In this document: positions 47,441 to 59,069 of the stretch, piece by piece
Numbering within the stretch: position 1 is the first letter of the stretch
Layout of the letters: every line of letters begins with the position of its first letter
DNA from: Pteria penguin
Taxonomy: Eukaryota; Mollusca; Bivalvia; Pterioida; Pteriidae
Reading direction: 5' to 3'
DNA: 64,000 nt
NCBI GenBank assembly: GCA_035048485.1
Contig: CM068590.1
Coordinates: 2,761,093 to 2,825,092, forward strand
Program-made: the position numbers and the translations under genes
Notes under the pieces: model-generated
Database searches by the model: none
Told to the model about the DNA's origin: nothing
What the model saw: the letters and a program-made list of their open reading frames with translations, nothing else

Positions 47441-47859
47441 GTTATGCAAAAGATGTCCACAAATCTAGTTATCCATATGCTGGTTCTATGGCATATCGTA
47501 TATTGTGTAAGGAAACATGGTTTTGTAACTCTAATTTGACACTCAACAAAGGTCAAGGTCGCTTGCTATATCTGGCAACACATATTCTGGAACAATAAAC
47601 ATGGCCAGTGGTGTTTAAAGGTGAAACGATTAATTCAGAGAAAAGAATGAAGAAATGTTCCTCACTGCCAAATCAACAAAATAACAAAGTGAATGATGAT
47701 AAACAAGACATAGGTACATGATTGAAGGTATAGTGGCTGATCTTAATTAAAAATGAGATGAAGTGTGAATGTACATGAAGAATTCTTTTTTTACCTTCCT
47801 CTCTTCCTTCATTCTTTCGTTCCTCCTTTCCCTTCCTTCTTTCCCTCCATACCTCATAC

Positions 47860-47861
<2 letters not shown>
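47441..47861. other. No gene recognised
   Basis: Non-coding; CTTCC-rich near 47795-47850. Confidence 0.4.

Positions 47862-47905
<44 letters not shown>
47862..47905 (+). repeat. (TC)n microsatellite
   Basis: CT dinucleotide run. Confidence 0.95.
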
Positions 47906-47908
<3 letters not shown>

Positions 47909-49225
47909 AGATTATTGAAATACTTATTTTCCCTTCCTCACTTAATTATTTATCTCTCTCTCACTCGCTGACACAATACTGCGTCAAAAATTCGGTAAAT
48001 TATCCCGCTGGAGGGGCTGACCGTTGGAGGTGCTGACCGCGTCTGTATTGTCTAAAATCACAATAGCCCTTCGCAACTGCTTATCCGACTTGTGTTTATG
48101 TTGGCACCTGAATACCAAAGTCAGGGCTACGTGATGAGAAGGGAGGTATGCTGGTATGTGTACCGAATAGACGTCAGATAAGACTGCTGCCGGCAAATAC
48201 TGGATGATAAACGACTACCATCGATACACTACAGTATGCAGGCGCAGATCCCTAAATTTTGTCGAGAGGGGTCCACCCCAAAGGAAAAGTCCAAGAGGGG
48301 GGTCTAACCATATCGTTGTGTGTGAAATTGCGGATTTCACATCGAAAGATAAGAAGAAAAGTACTTTTCGCCGAATCAAAAGGGTTGGCCCAGAAACCAA
48401 CCCCCCCCCCCCCCTCCCCCGGTCCGTCCCTTTAGATTCGCGCATGGTATGCATCATGTATACCATATATGTAAAAGTTCTGAAAATAAACGAGTATACA
48501 TTGATACTGACTTCTATAAACGAGTAAGGGATAGATATACATGTATTAACTTGGAGTTTGACGTCACTAAATTAAAACAGTATTCAATATTTTCGCGACA
48601 TTAAAGTAGAGGGCAACTTACCTCTTAAACATAGTGGCGCAAAGTGGGAATCGAAGTGTCTGTACTACATGCCGATTATTAAGTGCTTAATCTCTATATT
48701 AAGTCTGTCCCTGTGTTTCGGGGATATAGTACAACCATCAGTTGACACGTTGCTCATTGTATAAAATCGCTAAGGAAGTTTTAACAACATTCATGTGAGG
48801 CTTATTTAACAGTTACACTTTCATCAAGTCAAAACTTCGTATGCATTTCATATAATTACCAGTTTATAAACATTACCCCCTTAATATATCGAAATATCAT
48901 TTACAAAATTGGACCCGGCCGATTACTGCCACAACATCTAAATATGAAGTTTTGCACAAAAATATTAATTTTATGAATAAACAAATACTGAGGATAGTTG
49001 AAATGATTTAAACTTCAAGGAAACAAATAAGATTGAATCAGATGGCAGTAGTAGCAGTACAACTTATTAATACTTAATAAGTAATGAAAAAGGTAAATAA
49101 AATTCTACAAATAAGAAGATTTACAGAACCACAAACCAAAAAGAAAAATGAAATAAAAAAACAAAACAATAAAACAAAAACCCTGAAACATTTACCCGAA
49201 ACAAAATCAAAAGCATTAAAACATA
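47906..49225. other. No gene; C15 run and a tRNA-like scrap
   Basis: A C-rich homopolymer lies at 48397-48411. A degenerate inverted tRNA-like stretch (GTGGGAATCGAAGTGTC) lies near 48635. The 70-residue minus ORF at 47984-48196 and the ORF at 48204-48527 have no recognisable features. Confidence 0.4.
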
Positions 49226-49229
49226 ATAA

Positions 49230-49280
<51 letters not shown>

Positions 49281-49340
49281 TTAAAAAAAAAAATAATAAT
49301 CATAATAATAATAATAATGATGATGATGATGATGATGATC

Positions 49341-49379
<39 letters not shown>

Positions 49380-49380
49380 G
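49226..49380 (+). repeat. (AAT)n/(GAT)n microsatellite
   Basis: AAT triplets interrupted by an A-run and a GAT block. Confidence 0.95.
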
Positions 49381-49497
49381 AATAAGTAAAAAAAATAATC
49401 GAAAAAGATCAAATTACACAGAAAAACAACATTGACAACAACAATAACAACGATAGCAACAACAAAACAAAAGAGAAACCAAAATAAACAAAACACT

Positions 49498-52388
49498 CTT
49501 TTTAGCTCACCTGAGCCAAAGGCTCAAGTGAGCTATAGTCATAGTGCGCCGTCCGTCGTCCGTCGTCGTCGTCCGTCGTTAACTTTTTCACATTTTCGAC
49601 TTCTTCTCTGGAACTACATTGCAGATTTGGATCATACTTTGTGTAAATGATGTACTCAAGGTCCTCTACTAAAATTGTGTTCGGGATCCAGATTCCCTCA
49701 GGGGTGGATCCAGGGGGGGACCAAAAGTGCCCAAAAGGGTACCCCTCTTCAAACATCTTCTTCTCCAGAACCAGTACATAAATGGGGAAACTAATTGCAT
49801 TTCAACAATCTATAAAGATGGGTTGTTAAAAATTGTGTTCGGGATTAAGATCCGTCAAATAGAAATTTACGCTTTTTTGACGTGTTTCTGGACTTAGTCA
49901 TTTCAATGAAGAAAAGTGTCATGTTTTTCAGTTAATTGATATTGATGATTTCTTAATGACTATTTTGATCATAATTGTGGTAAGGAATATTATTGTGAAA
50001 GAATTTTGTCATTATCTCAATTTTTGGATTTTTTATGAATTTTTTAAGACTTCCAAGAAAAAAAGGGGGTTGGCCATTTTTCACATTTTCAACTTTTTCT
50101 ACGAAACCACATGAAAGATTTTAATGAAACATGGAATACATGAAGTACTAAAAGTCCTCTATCAATTTGGTAAATTTCATCCAAATTGGTTAACAGATAA
50201 TGCCACCATGTCTAAAAAGTAGGTCTCACAATGGTACATATAATACTTGGTAATTGAAATATGGAGAGTAGCGGATCAAATCCAGCTGTGGTCAAAAAAA
50301 TTTTTTTTTTTTTTTTACACATCTAAATAAGTTTTTAGATGTTTCTAAACACTCAACATATGAAATTAGGAATTTTACGTTTAAGACTTCCAAAAAAAAA
50401 AAAAGGGGGGGGGGCCATTTTTCACATTTTCAACTTTTTCTACAAAACTGTTTGGAACTACATTGCAGATTTGGATCAAACTTTGTGTAAATGATGTACT
50501 CAAGGTCCCCTACTAAAATTGTGTTCGGGATCCAGATTCCCTCAGGGGTGGATCCAGGGTGGGACCAAAAGTGCCCAAAAGGGTACCCCTCTTCAAACAT
50601 CTTCTTCTCCAGAACCAGTACATAAATGGGGAAACTAGTTGCATTTCAACAATCTATAAAGATAGGTTATTAAAAATTGTGTTCGGGATTAAGATCCGTC
50701 AAATAGAAATTTACGCTTTTTTGACGTGTTTCTGGACTTAGTCATTTCAATGAAGAAAAGTGTCATGTTTTTCAGTTAATTGATATTGATGATTTCTTAA
50801 TGACTATTTTGATCATAATTGTGGTAAGGAATATTATTGTGAAAGAATTTTGTCATTATCTCAATATTTGGATTTTTTATGAATTTTTTAAGACTTTCAA
50901 GAAAAAGGGGGGGTTGGCCATTTTTCACATTTTCAACTTTTTCTACGAAACCACATAAAAGATTTTAATGAAACATGGAATATATGAAGTACTAAAAGTC
51001 TACTATCAATTTGGTAAATTTCATCCAAATTGGTTAACAGATAATGCCACCATGTCTAAAAAGTAGGTCTCACAATGGTACATATACCACTTGGTAATTG
51101 AAATATGGAGAGTAGCGGTTCAAATCCAGCTGTGGTCAAAAAATTTTTTTTTTTTTTTACACATTTGAATAAGTTTTTAGATGTTTCTCAACACTCAACA
51201 TATGAAATTAGGAATTTTACGTTTAAGACTTCCAAAAGAAAAGGGGGGGGGGCCATTTTTCACATTTTCAACTTTTTCTACAAAACTGTTTGAAGGATTT
51301 TAATAAATCTTGGTAGAAAGAAGTCACTTATGATCCTCTTCAAATTCTTTTGTTTTTGTCCAGACCTCTGTACAGGTGGCGCCACCATAGTCAAAAGTAA
51401 GTCACAAAAGAGTTCCCTCCTTTAACAATATTCTTTTTCATACGGGCTGTATACAGAGACAAACAGAATGCATAGAAATGATCTAGAGGGATGAGTGAAG
51501 ACGTATTGTCATTTTGGTTCCCTTCCAAAATCAAATTTTAGAATTTTTTTTCGACATTTCTTTGGACTTGGTGATTCAAGGCAGAAAAAAAGTGTCATAT
51601 TTCCTAGTTAATTGATAATGATGATTTCTTATGGACTATTGTGATCATAATTATGGTAAGGATTGTTACTTTGAAAGAATTTTGTCAATATCTCAATTTT
51701 TGGATTTTCTATGAATTTTTTAAGACTTCCAAATGAGGGTGTATAGGAACAATTCAATCACATTTTTCACATCTGCTGTTATACCGCATGAAAGATTTTA
51801 ATGAAACATGGAATACATGAAGTACTAAAGGTCCTCTATGAATATGGTAAATTTCATCCAAATTGGTTAACAGATAATGTCACCATGTCTAAAAAGCAGT
51901 TCTCACAATGGTACATATACCACTTGGTAATTGAAATATGGAGAGTAGCGGTTCAAATCCAGCTGTGGTCAAAAAATTTTTTTTCATTTGTTTACACATC
52001 TAAATAAGTTTTTAGATGTTTCTCAACACTCAACATATGAAATTAGGCAATTTTAAGTTAGATCTGGACAATATTTGAAACAATTGTTGTTCATGACCCA
52101 GACTTGAAATCAGTCAACAAAAGGCCCCACCTAAAGAAAATGACTAACTTGTTGCCCTGAATCACATCTTGCAGAGACAATGGAAATGCTTAATATCAAA
52201 ATCACCTGAGTGGAAGTGCAAAAAAGTGTTGTTTTTTATTCTAGCCTGAAATAAAATTTGACATATTTTCAACATCTGTGTTGACTTAGTCACATTAATG
52301 CAAAAATAAATGAATTCTTCCTTCATGCATGACTGATCATCTAGGTATTCAGGTGAGCGATATAGGCCCACTTGGGCCTCTTGTTTAA
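49498..52388 (+). mobile_element. Non-autonomous element, Helentron/HINE-like
   Basis: The 5' end carries a 31-bp palindrome opening AGCTCACCTGAGCC and closing GGCTCAAGTGAGCT (49504-49534). The 3' end carries TCAGGTGAGC (52349-52358), the inverse of the 5' GCTCACCTGA. It then has a hairpin AGGCCCACTTGGGCCT (52364-52379) and terminates CTTGTTT. Inside are three tandem units of about 840 bp. This layout (subterminal inverted repeats, 3' hairpin, internal tandem repeats, no coding capacity) is that of Helentron-derived elements; the class is inferred. The terminal sequences are, from memory, very common in bivalve genomes. Confidence 0.75.
49600..52055 (+). repeat. Three internal units of about 840 bp
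   Basis: GGAACTACATTGCAGATTTG recurs at 49610 and 50454 (844 bp apart). Units 1 and 2 are nearly identical, including GGGGTGGATCCAGG and CCAAAAGTGCCCAAAAGGGT. Unit 3 (about 51285-52055) is diverged in its first half but shares AATGAAACATGGAATACATG and CATCCAAATTGGTTAACAGA. Short G-runs after CTTCCAAAAA differ in length between units. Confidence 0.9.
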
Positions 52389-52454
52389 AAAAAAAGTGGA
52401 AGGATGGAAAAATGCACCTCATCTATCTTTCATATCTAGAACAGACTTGGTATA

Positions 52455-52560
52455 GTGAAACTTTAGATTTCCGTCACAGGGGATCCGGGTTCAATTGCCG
52501 GATTGTGCCACTACGTTATATAATTTTTTTCCTACTTCCTGTTTCCATGTCGCGATCACC
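52455..52560 (+). mobile_element. Degenerate SINE (family B)
   Basis: GGATCCGGGTTCAATTGCCG gives the tRNA-like B box. CCTGTTTCCATGTCGCGATC then matches the body of the SINE at 53985-54155. Its CCAACC tail runs into the C-rich tract and array that follow. Confidence 0.75.
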
Positions 52561-52810
52561 AACCTACCAACTCATCAGCCCACCAACCACCAATCTACCA
52601 ACCCCAACCCACCCCACCAAACCCCGACCCAAAACCCACCGACCGACTAAACCATCAACCCATCCAACACCCCAACCTTTCAACTCACCAACACCCCAAC
52701 CTCTCAGCTCACCAACCCTCCGACCCACCAACACCCCAACCTCTCAACTCGCCAACCCTCCGATCCACCAACTCACATACCCATAAACCCACCAACCCCT
52801 TTCCCTGCCC
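52560..52810 (+). repeat. C-rich expansion of the SINE tail
   Basis: Imperfect repeats of CCAACCC, CACCAAC and ACACCCCAACCTCTCAACTC. The proline/threonine-rich ORF 52412-52786 is an artefact. Confidence 0.8.
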
Positions 52811-53365
52811 ACCATGATGTTTTCATGTCACAATCACCGACCCACCAACCCTTTTTCCTGTCCAAGTTTCTATGTCGCAGTCACTGACCCACCAACCCCT
52901 GTCCCTGTCCACCATGTTTTCTTGTCGCAATCACCGACCCACCAAGCCCTGTCCCTGACCACCATGTTTCCATGTCGCAATCGCCGACCCACCGACCCCT
53001 GTCCCTGCCCACCATGTTTTCATGTCGCAATTACCAACCCACCAACCCTGTCCCTGCCCACCATGTTTTCATGTCGCAATCACCGACCCACCAACCCCTG
53101 TCGCTGACCACCATGTTTCCATGTCGCAATCACCGACCACCAACACCTTTTCCTGTCCACTAAGTTTCCATGTCGCAGTCACTGACCCACCAATCCCTTT
53201 CCCTGCCCACCATGTTTTCGTGTCACAATCACCGACCCACCAACCCCTTTTCCTGTCCACCATGTTTCCATGTCGCAATCACCAACCCACCAACCCCTTT
53301 CCCTGTCCACCATGTTTTCTTGTCGCATTCACCGACTCACCAACCCCATTCCTTGTTCACCATTG
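52811..53365 (+). repeat. SINE-tail-derived tandem array, 50-bp unit
   Basis: About eleven units with TTTCCATGTCGCAATCACCG, ACCCACCAACCCCTGTCCCT and GCCCACCATG. The first half equals the family B SINE body (TTCCATGTCGCGAT), and the CCAACC part equals its tail. The ORFs are repeat artefacts. Confidence 0.9.
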
Positions 53366-53980
53366 TTCGACTCTCCTAAAAGTAATTCATTCCATTCATT
53401 GATGTTACTGAAGACCTCATGCAACAGCTTGTACACTGTGCCTTTTCTTCCAGGTACACTCGAGAATAGCATTCGATTTATAATTAAAGTAGAACAATTT
53501 TGTTATCTATAGGTATAATTCGCACTGACCTACATTTAGACAAAAAAGTATGAGTAATGCTAACAGTTTTGTAAAATTTAGAGTAAGGGCTAGGTTAATT
53601 TATGAGGTAGCAGGGGCTGACTCAGAAATTTTCAGAATGAAAAATTTCGGCGAATGGTTCAACATTGTGCTTCCTTGGGTGTAAATGTACTAAAGCTATA
53701 TCAGGCTAGATGTGGATTGCTTTATACAAATATCACGAAAAGTCTTCTTCCCGAATCCGAGTTAGGAGTATGGACCTTTGGCCTAAATTCCGGGTCACAC
53801 TTATAGCACCGGAAGTGAAGCGGTCTTATAGTAAACCAGGGGTTCAAGCATATTAATTCCGCTAAAGGGATGAACATCAACCCTTCTGTTAACGTCGGAA
53901 ATTCGATTGAAAAAGAGGGAATTTTTCCACATTTTATTCATTTCCTGGGGTTTTTTTTGTTTTTTTTTTTTTTTTTTTTT
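53366..53980. other. No gene recognised
   Basis: Non-coding; T-rich run at 53950-53980. Confidence 0.4.
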
Positions 53981-53984
53981 TGGT

Positions 53985-54155
53985 GTGTGTGTGTAGTGGT
54001 TAAGCGCTTGGCTTCCGGCGCCGACGATCCGGGTTCGATTCCCGGGTTGCGCCACTATGTCTAAGAGGTTGGTAACCTCCTGCTTCCATGTCGCGATATA
54101 ACTGAAATATTGTTGAAAGCGACGTAAAACACCAATCAACCAACCAACCAACGTA
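53985..54155 (+). mobile_element. tRNA-derived SINE (family B), well preserved
   Basis: The tRNA-like head GTAGTGGTTAAGCGCTTGGC, ending CCGGGTTCGATTCCCGGGTT, has good A- and B-box matches. The body GCTTCCATGTCGCGATATAA, then AAATATTGTTGAAAGCGACG, is followed by TAAAAC and a (CAAC)n tail. The CCA-less head and the attached body mark it as a SINE and not a tRNA gene. Confidence 0.88.
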
Positions 54156-54685
54156 CTCATACACATACTCACATAGAGCCCTTTCAAATGACACCAAGGT
54201 CAATTACCTTTTGATATTGACAATGACATTGACTTTACTGCCGCCGGGGGCATTAGTGTTTCACAAAAACAGCTTGTTTTTAGTTGTTGTTGTTGTTTTC
54301 AGGGGGGGGGGGGGTTGTTGATCATTCTTTTTTAATTAATATTTGGAGGGATTGGTTTTATCTTTGTTTATTATAAGAGGGGGGGGGGGGTTGTCAGCGG
54401 TGATAGAAGAGGTCTCAAGATACCTTGTTCTTGGGCCCATATGTGAGTACATTTTTAAGTGTAAGGGTACAGTAGCGGAGTAAATGAATGAGAACGGGGA
54501 ATTGAAATTAATTTTTAATTCATTTCGTTTGTAATGATATCAGAGGTAAGATATTTGCCGTGTTGACATGATTCACTTTACAGCCTGACAAAACGACGTG
54601 GCTGCATCGCTCCTCTGACAATCGTCCCAACTCTTAACACATCGAAGAAACATATTACCCATGATCCTCCTTTGAAAAATAAGTA
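54156..54685. other. No gene; two G12 runs
   Basis: Poly(G) at about 54302-54313 and 54379-54390. Confidence 0.45.
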
Positions 54686-54689
54686 TATT

Positions 54690-55080
54690 CAAACCTGTCT
54701 TAAGCGACCAGCAAAGGGAGTATAAAAAGGTAGTAATTTAAGGCAGGTGGTCTCTTAATTCAGGTTTATTTCATATAGACCGTTAGTAGTTAAGAGCAGA
54801 GGCAGGTGGTTGTTAAAGACAGGTGGTCGTTTAATACAGGTTGATTTCTTATAGACCATTAGTAGTTAAGAGCAGAAGCAGGTGGTTGTTAAAGACAGAT
54901 GTCTGATTAATACAGGCTGATTTCGTATCAGCAGGGAAGAAATGTGGTTGTTAAAGACAGGTGACTGCTGTAAACAGGTTGATTTCGTACAGACCATTTG
55001 TAATTAAGCACAGAAACAGGTGGTTGTTAAAAACAGATGGTTGCTTATTACAGGTGGTCGTTATAACAGGTTGGAGAGTA
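54690..55080 (+). repeat. Tandem array, unit near 76 bp
   Basis: Units share GCAGGTGGTTGTTAAAGACA, GGTGGTCGTTTAATACAGGT and TTGATTTC.TATAGACC. About five diverged copies; a related inverted piece lies at 24245-24425. Confidence 0.85.
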
Positions 55081-55439
55081 GTTATCGTGAATATGGAATC
55101 ACACACTGTTCATACGAAGTCCTCTGAATCGATAGCGGACAACGAGAACGATGTCCACCAAGCTGATACAGCTTTCGTTTTTAACTACTTTGAAGTTCAT
55201 GTTTACACTTTCATACAACGAAGATTCAAACTTGACCACGATTAGTGGTATTTTAAGATTGGATCTATTTGAAGCAGAAACTGACATTAGGCGATTTGCA
55301 TATTATATATCATAATAGCTTGTGAACTTGAATATAGCTATTGATACTGAATTTCATTATCCGTTGACTGATTGTTTTGTATTGTATTCAACACGAAATA
55401 TCTGTAAATTGAAAATTGATCGTGTGCACTTAGTTGTAA
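55081..55439. other. No gene recognised
   Basis: Non-coding. Confidence 0.4.
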
Positions 55440-55585
55440 TACATGTACTCAGCGTGACACGGGACCTCGGTTTTTACTGTCTGATTTAGACAGGACACCG
55501 GTGTGCCCAGAGTGGGAGTCGAACCCGGGAACTTAAGGTCACGAACCAAGCACCTCATTCACTAGGTCACACTGACTTACCCGCT
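55440..55585 (-). mobile_element. Family A SINE fragment, inverted
   Basis: CAGCGTGACACGGGACCTCG, TTTTTACTGTCTGATTTAGA and the head GGAGTCGAACCCGGGAACTT. The distal half of the body is missing. Confidence 0.75.
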
Positions 55586-56375
55586 TAATGTAAGCATCGA
55601 AGTTAATTTCCTTGAGTATTGCTTTTCTGTTTCTTTTAAAAGCTTTTTGTTCTCTTCGTCCTCTTCTTTATACCTTTATTATATATTTATTATTCTTTAC
55701 TTATCTATCTCTTTGTATTCACTATAATAATTATGTTTATTTATTTATTTTTCGGGTGGGGGGGTGTTCTTATTTCATTAAGATTCAGTTTTCTTTTCTT
55801 TTCTTTCCATTTTCTTAAAATTCAGATAGATGAATAATACACAGATAAACAAATAAAAAAATGAGATGAATGAAATACATATGTATGTACTAAAAGAAAG
55901 AAATCTAGGGGTGAGCGTCTTCATCAGTGACAAATGACCTTGACCTCTAACCTGTTATATAATTTCCAAAGTTCTATTTATAACATTGCGCAATACATAT
56001 GTACATCAATAATAATGTCATGTTATCCTGCTGACATACTTTCTGTCCGTGTACTATTAATAGCGATGTGTATTGACTAGTACAAACGATGACATCATCC
56101 CACGAGTGGTCAAGCAAATGATCAGGGCACAGTGACACCCTTGTATAGAAATTGACATGACAAGGGCCATATATTGCCGTGTAATTCTTAAAAGTATTTT
56201 TGCTGCAGAATTACCGTTAACAGAAAATGTAGAAAAGGAGGGAATCATAAAGAATAAAAAGGGAGAAATAGCAATCCGACGAAATGCACTGTTGTGTGAG
56301 GGTTTTGTGACGCCTTCAACACTTTATCAATTTCTGGGACTGACGTGAAGATAGGGGATAACAGACGCTTATTAC
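55586..56375. other. No gene recognised
   Basis: T-rich, non-coding. Confidence 0.4.
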
Positions 56376-56379
56376 ATGT

Positions 56380-56452
56380 ATAGAGGCACAATCCGGGATT
56401 CGAACCCGAATCCCTCTGTAGCAAGTCAGATGTTTAGCAACTACAGCTAATA
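56380..56452 (-). mobile_element. tRNA-like SINE head, inverted
   Basis: The reverse complement reads GTAGTTGCTAAACATCTGAC and GATTCGGGTTCGAATCCCGG, with a strong B box. A 36-bp array starts directly upstream in its own orientation. Confidence 0.65.
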
Positions 56453-56710
56453 GATCCCTCAAACACGGTTTGGTATCTTTTGTTAATAAGTCCCTCGTAC
56501 ACGGTTTTGGTCTCTTCTGTTTATAAGGCCTACATACACGGTTTGGTTTCTTTTGATACAATAGATCCATCATACACGGTTTTGTTTCTTTTGTTAGTAA
56601 GTTCCTCATACAAGATTTGGTTTCTTTTGTTAGTAAGTTCCTCATACACGATTTGGTTTCTTTTGTTAGCAAACTATCTCATACACGATTTGGTTTCTTT
56701 TGTTAGTGGA
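56453..56710 (+). repeat. Tandem array, 36-bp unit
   Basis: About seven copies of TTTGGTTTCTTTTGTTAGTA then AGTTCCTCATACACGA. The minus-strand ORF 56316-56672 is an artefact. Confidence 0.9.
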
Positions 56711-57164
56711 ACAAATATCATCAGGTAATAGTTCCGTCCCTTTGCTGAATGTTTATGTATCTTTAACATTTTGTGCAGTTAATGGTGGAACACACTAAAT
56801 CTTGCCGGCCGATATTGTTACCAAAATTACAAGTTTACGAAACGCGAGAAATTGTGGCCCTACTTTCGAAACAGGACCATGTCTTTTCCCAGCAAGGCCG
56901 GACCCCATACATATTTTGTAAAGTATGCAAAAAAAAAAAAAAATAATAATAATAATAATAATAAATAAAAAAAAACAAGAAAAAGAAAAAATAAAGATAA
57001 AATGCACCCACCGACATGGCTGGATCCCCCTCTCGGAAAATTAAACAAGGGAGGATCTCTTCGAAATAAAAGGTTTGTTTGTGTATCTGACACGGTACAA
57101 GGCGGGTGAGAAGTACGTCGGCCCTCTCAAATCTTAATAACAACGTTTTGAGGAGGACACTTAT
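56711..57164. other. No gene; A-rich/(AAT)n tract at 56930-56990
   Basis: Non-coding. Confidence 0.4.
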
Positions 57165-57560
57165 GGACACCTGGAAATTGGAGGTGAGACCATGCGCCCA
57201 GGAGGATTAAGTGTCTCCTGTTAGAGGTGAGACCAGGTGCCCGGGAGGAGTAAGTGTCTCCGGTCAGAGGTGAGACCACGTCAGGTGCCCGGGTGGAGTA
57301 AGTGTCTCTTGTCAGAGGCGAGACCAGGTGCCTGGGAGGAATGTCTCCTGTCAGAGGCGAGATCAGGTGATTGGGAGGAGTAAGTGTCTCCTCTCAGAGG
57401 TGAGAGCAGGTGACCGGGAGGATTATCTCATGTCAGATATGAGACCAGGTGCCTGGGAGGAGTAAGGGTCACCTGTTAGAGGTGAGGTCAGGTGTCTGGC
57501 AGGTGTATCACCCGTCAGAGGTGAGACCAGGTGCTCGGGAGGAGTTATCAGCTCATGCCA
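57165..57560 (-). repeat. RT-2-module tandem array, unit near 45 bp
   Basis: Plus-strand units read GAGGTGAGACCAGGTGCCCG, GGAGGAGTAAGTGTCTCCTG, TCAGA. The reverse complement (CTCCTCCCGGGCACCTGGTC, TCACCTC, then GGAGACAC) equals the RT-2 3' module at 5520-5565 and 15952-15995. About eight imperfect copies. Confidence 0.88.
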
Positions 57561-57679
57561 GAATTAAGATCAAGTGAGAAGTCCCCTGTTTGGCTAGCCA
57601 CATCCGACATGAATATCCTTTTGTACAATCAAAATTACATGAATGAATGAATATATAATATGCACATAGGGCGAATTCT

Positions 57680-57870
57680 AATGCAATTTGTTTGTAACAC
57701 GCGATATCATTGGCTGTCCGATTTTAAAACTGCAAGGGTATTCACGATACCCCTACAGTTTTCTATATGACGTCATGATACCCTGCAGTTTCTGATTTGT
57801 GACGTCGCGATATCCTACAGTTTTTGATATGACTGTGATTAGCTACTTGGCTCAGAAAATCATAACTATG
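57680..57870 (+). repeat. Dispersed repeat, copy 2 (pair with 6090-6310)
   Basis: Shares TTCTAATGCA, CATTGGCTGTCCGATT, GCAAGGGTATTCAC and TATGACGTCATGATACCCTG with copy 1. Confidence 0.7.
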
Positions 57871-57911
57871 TGCCTCTAGTTGTGATTATTTTTGTCAAAT
57901 GGAATTAGTAT

Positions 57912-58078
57912 GGGGTTCCCATGCGAGTGTTTTAGAAAAACTGACAGGGTATCGGCGAATACCCTGTCAGAACTTTCCGTTTCTTAGCTCGGCTAACGCC
58001 TCGCAGTGAAACTCAATTTCTGACAAGGTATTCGCCGATAGCCAGTCAGTTTTTCTAAAATACTCGCATGGTAACCCC
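57912..58078. mobile_element. MITE-like nested inverted repeat, 167 bp
   Basis: The arms 57912-57970 and 58020-58078 are near-perfect inverted repeats of about 59 bp, both including CATGCGAGTNTTTTAGAAAA or its inverse. The left arm contains its own hairpin: CTGACAGGGTAT, loop CGGCGA, ATACCCTGTCAG (57941-57970). Non-coding. Confidence 0.88.
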
Positions 58079-58429
58079 TAAATAGTGTATACAAAACATG
58101 AATGAAAATAAAAAAAAAAGATAATTGAAAACAAAGTCACGTGATTATATATCTTTTATGTGTGTCAAAGCCCCTTGGAGTTCAAGTGTGAATACGAAAC
58201 GGATGCATCGCAAAATGAAATTTAATTATCAAATATATGTAAAATTTATTTAATTATTTAGTTCACGCGCATTCACGGGCCACTCCATGGAGAAGATGTG
58301 ATCGATAAAATAGGTCAATTTTTATCCTTTGATATGATCATTGAATCCGGATATGAATTGACCGCGTTTTCAAAATCGATCACAGGGTAATTATGAATGG
58401 CAAACCCTATGATCGACTGATCCCATTCA

Positions 58430-58560
58430 GCGGCCTTGGTACATATTCTTCCTGCGCCACCGGCTCAAGGTGCGGAGTTACGCATGCGCAGAGACGCACC
58501 CCGTTCACTTCATTTCGCCACCTGTTACATCGAACGAGCGTAGGCAGTCCTGTATACTCG
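58430..58560. promoter_or_regulatory. GC-rich segment with NRF1-like motif
   Basis: In an AT-rich setting this stretch is CpG-containing and carries ACGCATGCGCAG (NRF1-like). It could be a promoter or first exon of a gene I cannot see; weak evidence. Confidence 0.25.
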
Positions 58561-59069
58561 TAGAACAATAAACTTATTTTAATTTCAGTTTATGGGAAAA
58601 TTAATACATGAATGAAAATTACGTATGATTGAACAAGCCGTACGTATCAGCCGTCTGCTGCCGATGGGAGAGTCTGAACTTTCAAGTGTCTTTTACGTCG
58701 TGTTTATCTTTTCCTTATATTAACAGGTAGGGTCAAGCGCAGGTGTGCATGTCGCCCCCTCTCCTTTACATCAAACTCATATTTTATTATAATTTAAAAA
58801 TATGTGTCTCATACGTAGATTACCCGGAAGTTTTGGGTCAGTCTATCTTTTATCGTAAAATCGCATTCTCCCCCGCATTCTTTTGAATAAAAATCTAAAT
58901 TAAATTCGTCAAACATTTCCTCCTTATAAACAAAGCAGGATTTGATAAAAACAGATAAATACACAATAAAAATTTTGATAACACAAAATAAAAATGCGAA
59001 GAACCCCTCCCCCCCTTTCCACATTCTCTTTAAAATAAATTCAAGCTATTCGCCCCTCCCCCTTAATAT
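58561..59069. other. No gene recognised
   Basis: Non-coding; the ORFs at 58809-59024 and 58942-59133 have no recognisable features. Confidence 0.4.

Noticed and set aside
47984..48196. 70-residue minus ORF in a less AT-rich stretch, possible exon
   Set aside because: No convincing splice sites in frame and no recognised homology; left unannotated.
52412..53402. Proline-rich or Cys/His-containing protein
   Set aside because: Open frames exist in several frames at once, which is expected from a 50-bp repeat and a C-rich tail.
53985..54060. Genuine tRNA gene
   Set aside because: Good A and B boxes, but fused to a shared SINE body and a CAAC tail. The other tRNA-like heads (36590, 37955, 38440, 56380) are likewise degenerate or SINE-linked.
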